Positions 31,428 through 41,400 of a DNA stretch of 64,000 nt are shown here, one piece after another. Position 1 is the stretch's first letter. Each line of letters opens with the position of its first letter. The translations under genes and the position numbers were made by a program. The notes under the pieces were generated by a model that was not told the origin of the DNA, ran no database searches, and saw only the letters and a program-made list of their open reading frames with translations. Source of the DNA: Prorocentrum cordatum (Eukaryota > Sar > Dinophyceae > Prorocentrales > Prorocentraceae); NCBI GenBank assembly GCA_963575745.1, contig CAUYUJ010018727.1, forward strand, positions 633,393 to 697,392, read 5' to 3'.

Positions 31428-31502
31428 CCCACACACACACACACACACACGCACACACACACGCACGCACACGCGCACACGCACACGCACACGCACACAC
31501 GT
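31428..31502. repeat. (CA)n / (CACG)n microsatellite
   Basis: CA run grading into CACACG and CGCACA units. Confidence 0.9.
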
Positions 31503-31584
31503 CATCATCCCATCCTGATCGTAGGTTGGCATCATCCCGTCACGACGAGATCTCGAGCGGAATTCCCGTCTGTCAGTTAATCGC

Positions 31585-32015
31585 GAGGAAGTCTCGAGCG
31601 GGGGCCCCCGCCCTCTGGGGCCCGCAGCTCACGTTGCGAATGGGGGTGGCTCACCTTTGGCCTTTTCCTATCGCAGGGGAGGTCTGGCGCGGGGGCCTCG
31701 CCTGTGAGGGAACTGCGAGGAAGCCCCCGGCAGCTCACGGTATCAATCCGATCGGGCCTTGGGAGCGCGCAGTGGTAGTCATTTCCACTAGGGCATGGAG
31801 GGAGTCTCGGGCCGGGGCTTCGTTAGTGAGTGACTTGAAAAGAACTCTCGGCGGGGGCCCACCTCCCTTTCGGGCCCACAGCTCACGTCACTAACCCGAA
31901 CGGATCGTCCCGCTCTTGCAATCGGTTTCTCTTGTCCTCGTCAAGCTTGAGCATGAAGGAAGTTTCGAGCGGGGGCCTCGTCTGTGAGCGACTTGCGAGG
32001 AAGCCATTGGCGGGG
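31585..32015. repeat. Degenerate tandem repeat GAGCGGGGGCCTCG
   Basis: AGTCTCGAGCGGGGGCC-like blocks at about 31590, 31679, 31802 and 31960, often followed by CTGTGAGCGACTTGCGAGG and CCCACAGCTCACG. Spacing is 89-158 bases. Confidence 0.55.
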
Positions 32016-32029
32016 CCTGGCCTCGTGGG

Positions 32030-32390
32030 GGCCTCTTGGGATGGGGGTTCGGATTTTCGGTTCGCGTTTCCTCTTTTATGCCCCTCGTGGGGCCGTCTTG
32101 GGGCCCTCCTGGGCCGTTTTGGGCGCCCCTTGGGCTTTCTTGGGGCCCTCTTGAACCGTTGTGGGGCTCTTTTGTAGGCCTCTTGGGGCGGTCTTGGGGG
32201 CGTCTAGGGCCATCCAGGATCGTCGGGGAGCCGAAAAAGCGAGAGCGCCTTCGTCTTTCAAAACATTTCGAATCATCCATGATTTTAGCTTCCTCGGGCC
32301 CTTTTGCGAGGCCTCTTGGAGGCCCCTCTGGACGCCATGGGGGTATCTTGGGCTCTCTGGGGGCCATACTGGGCGTCTTAGGGTGATCTT
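32030..32390. repeat. Decayed GGCCTCTTGGGG minisatellite
   Basis: Same family as 21190-21455, interrupted by a 60-base unique block at about 32218-32290. Confidence 0.65.
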
Positions 32391-32639
32391 TCGGCGGCTC
32401 GAGGCCGCCTTCGGCCATCTTTGCAGGCCTCCTTCCTGGGGACCCTCTGCGCTCCTCTCGGAGCCGTGCTGCACCCCAGAGGGTCACGCGACGGGCAGCG
32501 GAAGCCCCAAGGGGCACGCGCCCAGACCCGAGGGATTTTGCTGTTCGGGCCCCGGGGCCCTCGAGGACTCCGCAGGGCTGAGGCCTGAGGCTCCGGGGAG
32601 CGGGCAGAGGGCCTGAGGACGCCCACCCCGTGCCCAGCG

Positions 32640-33437
32640 GCACGGTGGCGGATGTTGTGCTGAAGTAGTCTGTGTGGTTATGAAATGGTGCGGTTCGTTG
32701 TTGTGATATGACGTTGTGCCATTATGTGAGATATGATGCCGTGCTCTGTTACGTTATGTGTTGGTGTGGGTTTTTCTTGTATTGGTGATGTCGTATGGTG
32801 CTATGTTAAGCGTGTGATGCTCCGTGATGTCAGCGCATGCATTGCTATATGTGTCGTGGTATGGAATGTGATTGCATGGTATGACATGCTGTGCGTTGCT
32901 ACGCGTTGGTGTATGATAGGGCTTGATGTGGTATAGCGTGATATGCTGCGCCCTGTCATGGTTTTGTTTGTCATGTTATGGAATGCGATGTGAGTTGATA
33001 CTGTGCTACGGTGCGTTATGTTCTGCGTTGTATGCTTGGCATGAGGTGTTATGTAATGGTATGTTGTATTATGCTGAGGTGTGGTATGTGATGGGGTGGT
33101 GTGATCCGCTATGTATGACCCGTGCAGTATGGCATAGCTTACGGAGCTATGATGTATTACGCATTTGGCATGGCGTAACACATCAGCGTATTAGTTATCA
33201 TGTTGTGGTTTGTAATGGGAGCCGCGATTTGTACGGCATGGTTTGTGTGTTGTGCTGCTGTGTTAGGTTATGGTGTGACACACCATGATATGCCATCACA
33301 TGTTATGTTACGTATGCTATGTCAGTGTCGGATATGGCATGGTATGTTCTGTATGATCCGATCTTTCATATCTTGTGGTGCCATGCTGTGCTGTACAATG
33401 ATTTGGTATGTCCTGGTATGTAAGGCTGTGTTATGTT
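32640..33437. repeat. Pentanucleotide (TATGT-like) array, left part
   Basis: NNNTG pentamers as at 1-1150. The array stops abruptly at the A1 repeat of the retrotransposon and resumes at 40487 on the other side. Confidence 0.8.
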
Positions 33438-33486
33438 CTGACAGCAGCGCTTTGCACAATGCGTGTGCCCGCAGCCATTTGGGCCC
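33438..33486 (+). repeat. A1 terminal repeat of the retrotransposon
   Basis: CTGACAGCAGCGCTTTGCAC... through CCGCAGCCATTTGGGCCCC, repeated as A2 at 40260-40309 with two to three differences. Confidence 0.85.
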
Positions 33487-35457
33487 CGAGCCCGCAAGCT
33501 GAACGCCTGACCTCGGTCGGGCCGCTGCCAGTAACCCTCAAGCGAATCATAGCGGGATGGGCCGACTCCACGGCGTTCCGCTTCGGATTCTTGGCAGTCC
33601 TCGACCCGGTCTCCAGCGAGCCGGGCCAGGAGGTGTCTGCGCTGCTGCTGCGCACCACGGAGGCCCAGTCGCACTTCTCTGTGCCGACTGGGTCTTTCGA
33701 CACGGGCTTCGCCGTCGGCCCGGTGGCCGTCGCAGCCTGCGACGACCAGGGGGAAACGATGGACGGCATCGAGGTGGCGGTGGAGTTTCTGAGCGTCCTG
33801 ACCGACAGCATATACAACTTCGGCGGGATGGTCTCGGACGACGCCGTGCCGTTTCAGGACGAGGGCCCTGTGGCCCGACCCCACTGCCGCCATCCTGGCC
33901 ATGCCAGAGGGCTTTGCCAAGGAAATCGTCCTTCGGCTCACGCGGGCGGCGCAGGCGAGCTGGAGCCCAATCCGGCCGCTGCAGTCGGTCCTGGCATTGT
34001 CGGTTCGCCGCTGGGGCTTAGGATGGGCCCAAACCTTTTCCTGATCGCTCCTGGCCAGTCAGCGCCCCCGCCGGCGGCCGTTGGGCGCGGGGCTGGGCGC
34101 GGGCGCGGGGCTGGGCGCGGCGCCAGCGCTCGCCCCACCGCCGCGACGAACGCCAAGGAGATCGCCGACGTTCGCGCCCAGATGGGCGCAATGCAGAGCC
34201 AGGCCGCCGATGTGCAGCAGACGCTCGCGCGCATCGAGTCCGTCTTGGTTGGCGCTGGGCGCGGCTCGCCGCTCCCAGGGCCGCCGCCGGCGCTGGGCTT
34301 GTTGCGCAGTGCGGCAGCCGCAATTCCCGGGTTGGCGAATCTGTTCGGCGGCGCAGCGCCCGCGCCAGATCCGCCGCCATTGCAGGCTGGCGCTGGCGCG
34401 CTGCTCGGGGGTCCCGTGCCCGTAGGGCCGGCGGGGCCAGGGCTGCTGGGCGCCGCCCCCGCCGCGGCCGTCGGAGCGCTGGCCCAGGCCGCGGCGATCG
34501 CAGGGCCGCCGCCGGCGAGGGCGGCCCCAATGGCCGGGGCACGCCAAAGGCTGCCTCCGCTTGGGCAGCGAGCACCGCTGGCACCGCCGCCTCGCGCGCC
34601 ACCTGGGGGTTCCGTTTCCGTTCCTGGCGGCGCGCCGGCTGCCGGAGGGCCCCCGGCCCCGTCGACGGTCGCAAGGCTACCCGCGACCGAGCTGGCAGAC
34701 GCCCTGAGGGCCATCGCCACCCAGGGTCAGGCGACAGCAGCGCTGCTGGCGAAGTCGTCGGGGACCTCTGGGGATCCGCTGTGCTCGCTGCTCGTCGGCG
34801 GGGAAGACGGGGTAGCCGCCCAACGGGCACGGCTGCCAGGCGCCAAGGGGGCGGCTGCCCTCGAGGCGCTCCGCCGGCACATGGAGGCCAACCCGAAGGC
34901 TTTCACAGCCCTGATCCGCGGCAACGCGCGGAGAGCCCTGGCGGCCACCGACGACGAGACCGACCCCTGGGGGAACTCGATGAGGGAGTTTTTCACCCGA
35001 CACGTGGCCTTCGGCCAGGCCCGCGGCGTCGCCTACCTGGGTTTCGGGATGGCCACCGTGGCGGACTGCATGAGAACGGGGCAGTGGGAGCGCACCGAGG
35101 CGCTCCTCCTGCTCCAGCTCGCGGCCACAGAGCAGGCGACGCTCGACAGGGGCAAGTGGAGCCTTGCGTGGCTGCTGACCCACCTGCCAGAGCCGCCGCG
35201 GGCCCAGTTGTCGCAGCAGCCTCCTCAGGACGCACTCCGGCCCTTTGGGAGGCTGGCGGACCCCGCGTGGACCGCGGCGGCGATGGCACACCAAAGACGC
35301 AGCTGCCCTGGCAGAGCTCCGCCGCCGGGCACCCGGGGGCACGCAGGCGACGGCCGAGGAGACTCCGCCGAAGGGCGGCCAGCTTGGGCTGGGGCAGAAC
35401 CAGGAGGGCGGCAGCAGTGGCAAGAGGGGCAAGGACGAGCCCGCGTCCGCCGAGTGA
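33459..35457 (+). pseudogene. Retrotransposon ORF1 (Gag-like), frameshifted
   Basis: Opens at the ATG at 33459, inside A1. The N-terminal region (LKRIIAGWADSTAF..., LTDSIYNFGGMVSDDA) is followed by a frameshift near 33873: the continuation ILAMPEGFAKEIVLRLTRAA lies in another frame. Next come a Gly/Ala/Pro linker, a coiled-coil-like DVRAQMGAMQSQAADVQQT, a long Ala/Pro region, and a helical domain with FFTRHVAFGQARGVAYLGFG and TEALLLLQLAATEQATLD. A second frameshift near 35285 moves the natural C-terminus (GKRGKDEPASAE, stop at 35455-35457) out of the main frame. No zinc knuckle was seen. The role is inferred from position. Confidence 0.55.
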
Positions 35458-35788
35458 AGGGACGCCTGGGGCCAGCCTCAGGCCCCAATTGGCGCTCGCG
35501 CTATACACATAGCCAGAGCGAGGCGGGCCATCAGGAGAAGCTCCTGTGCGGATGGGCCCGCGGCAACGCAACTTCGATTATGGCGACGGGCGCCGCCCTT
35601 GGTGCCTGGATCGCCTCCACGACGAAACGAAGCGCCCCTGCACTCGCGGCGGCCCCACACGGCAGTACCGCCGCACTTCCGACAGCGCTTAGCCCTGCCC
35701 GCCGCCCTTCCCATGGGCGAGCGGGCCAGCGCCCCGCTCGGCACGGCGGCGCGCCAGATGGAGCGGACGCCGCGCGACGCACGTCCTG

Positions 35789-37240
35789 GTGATCGTCATG
35801 GTCTGTGCGCTGTCACAGCTGGCCACCGGAGGGCGCCGCGTCGCGCCCCTAGCCGCTTGCTGCGGGAGGCCCTTGAGCGAGGAACAGCAACATATATGCC
35901 CCCGACTCGAGGTGCTGGCCAAGCTGGTTCGCCGCCTGCCCATGTCCTGGGGGAACCGCGGCGAGGCCAGACTGAACGCGTTATGCGATTACTCTGAGCA
36001 GGTGCGGACCGCTGCCCCCGGGGCCGCCTGCCCCGCGCCCGCCGCCCTCCTCGGGGGCGATTCCCGGGCCGACCGCGCGGAGTTCCTCAGCGCGCCGGCC
36101 CACTTCCGCATCGACTCGTATCTGAACCCGTTCGACGCGGCTTGCTTCCTCGAGCCGCGCTTGTTGGAGGTGCCACGCGAGCCCTGCCTGCGCCCCGTGG
36201 CGGGTTTGAGGGCGCGGCGACGGGAGCTCGCGAAGTTCGCGCGCAAGCTGGACGCGGCTGGCCGCCTCTACCTGGCGACGCCCAGTGAGGCGCCCAGGAG
36301 CCAGCGCATGAACCCTCTGGCCGTGGCTAAGAACGAGTCCGTCGACCGCGTCGTATGGGACAGGCGGCGGCGCAACTGGATCGAGGCTCACCTCGGCGGC
36401 GGGGCCCGGGACCTGCTGGCAGGATACCATTTTGTGAAGCACGAGCTCGGTGACGGCGAAGTCGCGGATGTTTTCGCCGATGGTTTGCGCGATTTTTGCC
36501 CCTCCGCGGTGGCGTCTCCGGCGCGCGCGTGCACCAACGCACCAGCCGTCGAGCTCAGCCCTTCGGAGCTGGCGGGCGCGCGCGCGCTGCGCCGCTTCGG
36601 CGCCGAGCCGCCGCCGAAGCTCATCCCGCGCGCGCTCTCGCTCGTGATGGGCGACACCAACGCGACGGACTGGGCGACCAAAGCGCATTCGCAGGTGCTT
36701 CGCGGCTGCGGCGTTGCCTGCTGCGAGGCGCATCTTGCAGAACAAGGCGTGCCCCAGGGGTCCGATCGCGCAGGCCCTCGTGGTTGACGACCACGTCGCC
36801 GTCGCGAGCGCGCCGCGCCATCCTGGGATCCGAGGGCCCTGCCGTGCCGGGCCCCCAGCAGCTGCAGGGGCCCCCCCCGCCTGGCGGGGAAGTCGCGGCG
36901 GGCCCCCAAAAACCGGTGCGGTTTCTGCCTCCGCGACCTTCCGGGGACCAGAAACCGGGGCCGGTTTTCTGGCCGCGCCCGGGGGCCCCCGGCACGGCGC
37001 CCAGCGGCCCCCGCGCCCCCTGGCGCCCTGCCCAGCAGCCCGCAGCCATCGGACCCTGCCAGCCTGCCGCCAGGGGCCCCCCCCTTCCCGATCCTGTGGT
37101 CGGTTGGAGGCCCCCGGGTTCCCAGGAGGCTCGGAACCGCACCAGGAGCTCGTCGAGTTGTTTGACGCCGCCAGCGTCGCCTACCAGAATGCTGGCCTGG
37201 TGCGCCATTCCGCGAAGGCTCGACGCGGCGACCGCCATGG
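35789..37240 (+). pseudogene. Retrotransposon reverse transcriptase, frameshifted
   Basis: The first part runs from the ATG at 35789 to 36787: fingers region VAKNESVDRVVWDRRRRNW, then a degraded DLRDF-type motif A (FADGLRDFCPSAV), then LVMGDTNATDWATKAHSQVL for motif B. The YxDD-like catalytic box is in a second frame: QALVVDDHVAVA at 36774-36809, so a frameshift lies just before it. After this box a 310-base GC-rich block interrupts the domain. The thumb-proximal segment AYQNAGLVRHSAKARR resumes near 37180. The two aspartates of VDD are intact, but the enzyme cannot be translated. Confidence 0.65.
36826..37140. other. GC-rich insertion with hairpin inside the reverse transcriptase
   Basis: Pro/Gly/Ala-coding filler between the VDD box and the next conserved segment. 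AAAACCGGTGCGGTTTCTG at 36909-36930 pairs with CAGAAACCGGGGCCGGTTTT at 36950-36972. Edges are approximate. Confidence 0.45.
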
Positions 37241-37509
37241 CACTGCGCTAGGCGCCGAGGTGCTCGGCGAGGAGGGCCAGGTCGGATCCGGACGCCTTCG
37301 CCGCATGCGCCTGGCAGAGCTCAGCGTGCAGCTGGCCGCTCAGCGGCGCGTCGCGGGCTCGCTGCTGCGCGCGGTGGTCAGCAGCTGGGTGTTCATCTTG
37401 TTGTTCCGCAGGCCGCTCCTCAGCATTCTCTGGCGCGTTCAGGTGCCTGCCCGATCCCAGTTGGGACTCGGAGGTATTCGAGCTGCCAGCTGGCGCTCGC
37501 CGAGAGCTC

Positions 37510-38330
37510 GTGCTGCTGGCGGCGCTCTGCGCCGCGATGACTTCGAACATCCCGGCTCGCCCGAGCGACGTGGCGCCGGTTGCCACCGATGCCTCGGAGA
37601 GCGCCTTGGGCGCCGTCACAGCTCCCATCAGCCGCTCGCTTCACCGCGAGCTTTGGCGGCTGCGCGACCGCCGCGGGTGGCCGACGCATTTGGTCGGGCA
37701 GCATGGCGAATGGTTATTCGCCCGAGGTCTGGAGCGCGATCGCGCCGACTTCGGCGAAGCCCTGCGCGCCGAGCAGCAGCATGCGCAGGCCGTGGATCCA
37801 CGACGCGTCCTGGTCGAGCATTTCGACGTCCTCGAGTTGCGCACTGGCCAGCGCAGCCCTTTCTTGTCTGCTTGCGCCCGGCGCGGGCTGCGAGTCGGCC
37901 CCCTCGTCGACGTTAAGATTTCCGCTGCGTGGGACCTCAGGTCAGACCGACTATGGGTCCTATGGCTCGTCGCCGCAGGGCGCGCGTTCTACGTCCATTG
38001 CAACCCGCCGCGATCGACCTTCAGCGCGGCGCAGCGGCTCAGGCCCCGGTCGCGCTCATGCCCTCTCGGCGTCGACCCCCGCGAAGAGGCCGGGAACGAG
38101 TGTCTCATGATCACCTTGGACGTGCTGCAGGCGATCCGGCGGGCTCCATGGGTTGCTGGCACCTGGGGCCACCCGCGGAACGCATGCTCCTGGAGCGCCC
38201 CGCAGGTCCAGGCATTCCTTCGACATCCGCAGGTGAGCAGCATATGTTTTTTTTACATGCTCTTACGGCTGGGCTTCCCGCCAAGACAACCGCATGGGCC
38301 TCGTAAGTGCCGAGTTCCTGACCCCGCTTG
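37510..38330 (+). pseudogene. Retrotransposon RNase H and methyltransferase-like domain
   Basis: In an open frame running to 39462. VATDASESALGAVTAP (about 37582-37630) matches the first RNase H strand with its catalytic Asp. From about 37820, HFDVLELRTGQRSPFLSAC...LRVGPLVDV resembles the SAM-binding E-x-F-x-G start of DNA methyltransferases. FYVHCNPPRSTFSAA (about 37987-38031) resembles the cytosine-5 motif PPCxxFS with Arg in place of the catalytic Cys. GTWGHPRNACSW and a terminal SICFFYMLLRLG block follow in the expected order. DIRS elements are known to carry a methyltransferase-like domain between RNase H and recombinase. It is probably catalytically dead here. Confidence 0.6.
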
Positions 38331-39150
38331 CCAAGCCGTGCACGGGCTTCCACAAACACGTCCAGCATGCCGCGGCAGGCGCCGCCAAAGCGACGACTGG
38401 GCCTCCTTCGTCGCCGACTTCATCGGCGAGGCCCGCGACAGGATGCAGGAGGCGGGCGGCGACTCTGCCCTCGCCAGTCCCGAGGGCAATCTTGTCACCA
38501 GCGGTGCTTCGGAGTCTCTGCTGATCAACGAGATCGCCGCGGGCGCCGCGTGGACTCTCGAGGGGCCCACGCTGGACGAGGACGGACAGCACGTCAACAT
38601 ACGTGAGGTACGAGCCTACACCCACTGTGTGGGGCGGCAGGCAGCTGCCCGACCGGGCGCCAGGCAGGTGCATTTGCTGGACTCGTTGGTCGGCCTTGGG
38701 GCCTTGGCCAAGGGCCGTTCGCCGAGCAAGCCGATCAATGATGAGCTTCGCCGTGCCGCGCCGGCCATTGTGGGTCACGACCACTACCCTGGTGGCCACT
38801 ATGTCCCCGCAGCCGACGACCCGACCCAGAACCGCGAGGTGCGGCAGGCGGGCGTCTGCGGCACCTGGCTGGCTTTGGAGACCGAGGCAGCTTTCGACGT
38901 CTTCGACCTCGTCGCTGCGCTGCCCCTGCAGCGCCGGGCCGTGGCGGACTGGGCCCGCCTCACCTCCTGGCGACTTGGCGACAGCCCTGGAGGCCATGGC
39001 CATGGGCCGGGCACATCTTCGACAGCCTGCTGGGCTACCCAGGCGAGGGCCCTCGCGACCAATCGCTTCCAGCCCACACCCGCCCTGCAGTGGACTTGGC
39101 GCGCGCGCGCGCTGTCAGCCCAGACGGTCGGGCGCCGAGCCGTGCTGGCG
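38331..39150 (+). pseudogene. Retrotransposon pol linker region
   Basis: Open frame continuing from the methyltransferase-like domain. It contains RRAAPAIVGHDHYPGGHYVP, which is rich in His/Tyr and Asp and looks conserved, but the family is not recognised. A helical stretch DVFDLVAALPLQRRAVADWA follows. Confidence 0.4.
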
Positions 39151-39159
39151 CAGCGGCTG

Positions 39160-40041
39160 GGGGCCTGGTTGCATTCGGAGCTGGCCATGTCTATCGCTCA
39201 GCTGATTTCCCTCGGAGGCCGCGAAGTCGCCCGGGTGCTTGCCAGATATGGGCAACACTTGCACGACGTGGGGCGCCCAATCGGCGCCTTCACCGAGACA
39301 GTGAATGCCGTGGTGGACCTGGACCGGTCGCTCCGGCGACAGCTGCAGGCAGCATGGGACGTGGTGGATGCTTGGCAGGCTCTCATGCCTGTCAGAAACC
39401 ACTCCCCTACGCCGCTGGTGCTCCTGCTGGCCATGGTATCGCTTTCACTGCTGTGGGGTTAGGTCGACATGGGGGCTTTACTATATCTGAGCTTTGTCGC
39501 CGTGCTCTGGCCAGGCGAGCTCCTGGCCTTGACCGCCGCCGACGTGCTGTTGCCGAGCGCTCTGATCTCAAGCAGGCCCCGGGCGCATGTCAGGATCAAG
39601 CTGCCCAAGACACGACGCCTGGCGGCCCGCCGCCAGCACGATCGTTTCGACGAGCCGGTGCTGATCGAGCTGCTAGAGGCATGGTTGCTGGGTATTCTTG
39701 GGCAGCAGCAGCTGAGGGCCCGCAGTGCGTACCAGTTTCGGCAGGCGCACGATGCTCTAGTGTCTCATTTGGGCGTGCCCGCCAGCAACGGTGGTCACGC
39801 CTGCCAGCCATGGCGGCGCCACTTCTTTCTTTGAGCCAACCGACAGCCTCGTTCGACACAATGGTGTGGCAGATGGACTTCAGCCAGGACTCTGGAGATC
39901 TATATCCAGGAAGTTGCCGCCGCAAGCCTCCTTCCAGATCTCCCCCGTTCGGCCCGCGACCGCATTCGCGAACTAGCAGCGGCATGTCTGGAATTGCTCG
40001 ACCTGAGCGTGCGGGCACTCAGCTGCGCGAGCCGGCGCTGA
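39160..40041 (+). pseudogene. Retrotransposon tyrosine recombinase, inactivated
   Basis: The N-terminal core-binding part (VARVLARYGQHLHDVGRPIG...LQAAWDVVDAWQAL) is open up to an in-frame TAG at 39460-39462, where LLWG and VDMGALL would otherwise join. Catalytic box 1 reads VLWPGELLAL at 39502-39531: Trp (TGG, 39508) occupies the place of the invariant Arg (CGG would be one change). Frameshifts near 39787 and 39850 separate the next segments (VTPASHGGATSFFE, then RTLEIYIQEV). The nucleophile Tyr is preserved at 39901-39903, and the C-terminus ends at the TGA at 40039-40041. Confidence 0.7.
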
Positions 40042-40139
40042 CCAGCGGCGTCGGCGCGCCTCCACCGCAGGGTAGTCGGCAGGCCTGCGCAGCCTGCCTC
40101 CGACACCCGCCAGCCACCCCAGCGCCGCCTGTTTTGGTT

Positions 40140-40480
40140 GGCAGGGTCCGGCCGCTGCCCGCCCAACAGGGGCGGGCGGCAACCGGCAACGCGGCCGACC
40201 CCCGGGTGTAAAGATGTTCACAGGAGGAGGGTGGGGCACGCAGCAGCCGAGGCACAGAACTGACAGCAGCGCTTTGCACAGTGCGTGTGCCCGCAGCTAT
40301 TTGGGCCCCCCTCCCCCCCACCCTCGGGGCAGGGTCCGGCCGCTGCCCGCCCAACAGGGGCGGGCGGCAACCAGCAACGCTGACCTTGTGCAGGGCACGC
40401 TGTGTGGCGCAAAAGGCCGGGCAGACCCCCGGGTGTAAAGATGTTCACAGGAGGGGGGGCACGCAGCAGCCGAGGCACAG
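40140..40480 (+). repeat. B1-A2-B2 terminal block of the retrotransposon
   Basis: B1 (40140-40258) and B2 (40328-40480) both run from GGCAGGGTCCGGCCGCTGCC through ACCCCCGGGTGTAAAGATG to GCAGCCGAGGCACAG. B2 has an extra about 35 bases (CTGTGTGGCGCAAAAGG region). A2 (40260-40309) repeats A1. B2 ends where TGGTATGTCC pentamer sequence resumes. Confidence 0.85.
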
Positions 40481-40486
40481 CGCTGG

Positions 40487-40640
40487 CTTGGTATGTCCCG
40501 TTGCGCTATGTGTTATTATGGTACGTTTGTTTTGCCATGGTATGTAATGATCGACTATGATGATGTGATATGGTACGCACTGCCCTGTCATGGTTTGTGA
40601 TGTTACGATTCGTTCTGCCACGATAAAGTGTGTCGCGATC
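40487..40640. repeat. Pentanucleotide (TATGT-like) array, right part
   Basis: Continuation of the 32640-33437 array after the retrotransposon. Confidence 0.7.
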
Positions 40641-40684
40641 GAAATATTATCTTAGGTGGTGTGGTGGTATGCTTTGTTCAGTTT

Positions 40685-40851
40685 TCTCCACCCACCAAAC
40701 CACCCCAACCCAACCCGAAGGGTCTGATTTACCCTCGATTTCTAGTAGGGGGGGGTCCGGGAACATCGAAAAAACACATGTGGAGCCCATACCCCCCCCA
40801 ACCCGAAATTCGGGTCTTCGGGTTGGGTTGGGGTGGTCTGGTAGGTAGTCA
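40685..40851. mobile_element. MITE-N1, copy 4
   Basis: TCTCCACCCACC start and TAGGTAGTCA end with the same inverted core. AGTTT on both sides (40680-40684 and 40852-40856) is a likely 5-bp target duplication. Confidence 0.8.
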
Positions 40852-40859
40852 AGTTTGGC

Positions 40860-41400
40860 GCCAGACGGGACGCTCGGGGACACTCGGGGGACCTAGGGAT
40901 GTGGCGGCCGCGGTATGCCGAGCGGCGCGAGGCGGGACACTCGGCAAGGGCTCCCTCGAGGGCGCGAAGTTATTCGCGCTTCGCGCTTCGCGGTCCTCGC
41001 TCCTTCTCCCCCTCCTCCTCGTCCTCCTCTTCTCCCCCTTGGGGGGCGGCGCGAGAGCGCGAAGTTATTCGCGCTTCGCGCAGCGCGAAGCGCGAACTTA
41101 GGAGCCCTTGCTCGGGGACACTCGGGGACACTCGGGGACACTCGGGGACACTCGGGGGACCTGGGGATCTAGCGGCCGCGGTGTGCAGAGTGGGCGAGTC
41201 GTCGCGAGGCGGGACCATTCGGGAACGTTCGGCAACCTGGGGATCTGGCGGCCGCGGTATGCAGAGAGGCGCGAGGCGGGATTTTCGGGGACACTCGGGG
41301 GAACTGGGGATCTGGCGGCCGCGGTATGCAGGGTGGATGGGTCGGGAGGTCCGTTCGTAAAATCTAGCGACATTGACCCCAACTTGTCGGGTGGGGAACT
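40860..41400. repeat. GGCCGCGG / GGGACACTC repeat array
   Basis: Four copies of GGGACACTCGGGGGACCTGG followed by GCGGCCGCGGTATGCAGAG and GGCGCGAGGCGGGA, then ACTTGTCGGGTGGGG. The same module stands alone at 1151-1300. Confidence 0.75.
41068..41096. repeat. 29-base perfect palindrome
   Basis: Arms TTCGCGCTTCGCGC and GCGCGAAGCGCGAA around a single A. The left arm also occurs at 40976, about 90 bases upstream, in a related context. Confidence 0.85.

Larger units (their letters stand above)
33438..40480 (+). mobile_element. Ngaro/DIRS-type tyrosine-recombinase retrotransposon, full length
   Basis: 7.04-kb element with split direct repeats: A1 (33438-33486) at the left, then coding region, then B1 (40140-40258), A2 (40260-40309) and B2 (40328-40480). 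This A1...B1-A2-B2 order is characteristic of Ngaro-like elements, which integrate through a circle using a tyrosine recombinase and leave no target duplication. None is seen here. Coding order is Gag-like, reverse transcriptase, RNase H, methyltransferase-like, tyrosine recombinase. Multiple frameshifts and a nonsense codon show that this copy is dead. Confidence 0.85.

Noticed and set aside
33938-34830. Minus-strand Ala/Gly/Pro-rich frames over the retrotransposon Gag region
   Set aside because: Antisense shadows of a GC-rich coding strand whose element orientation is set by the terminal repeats.
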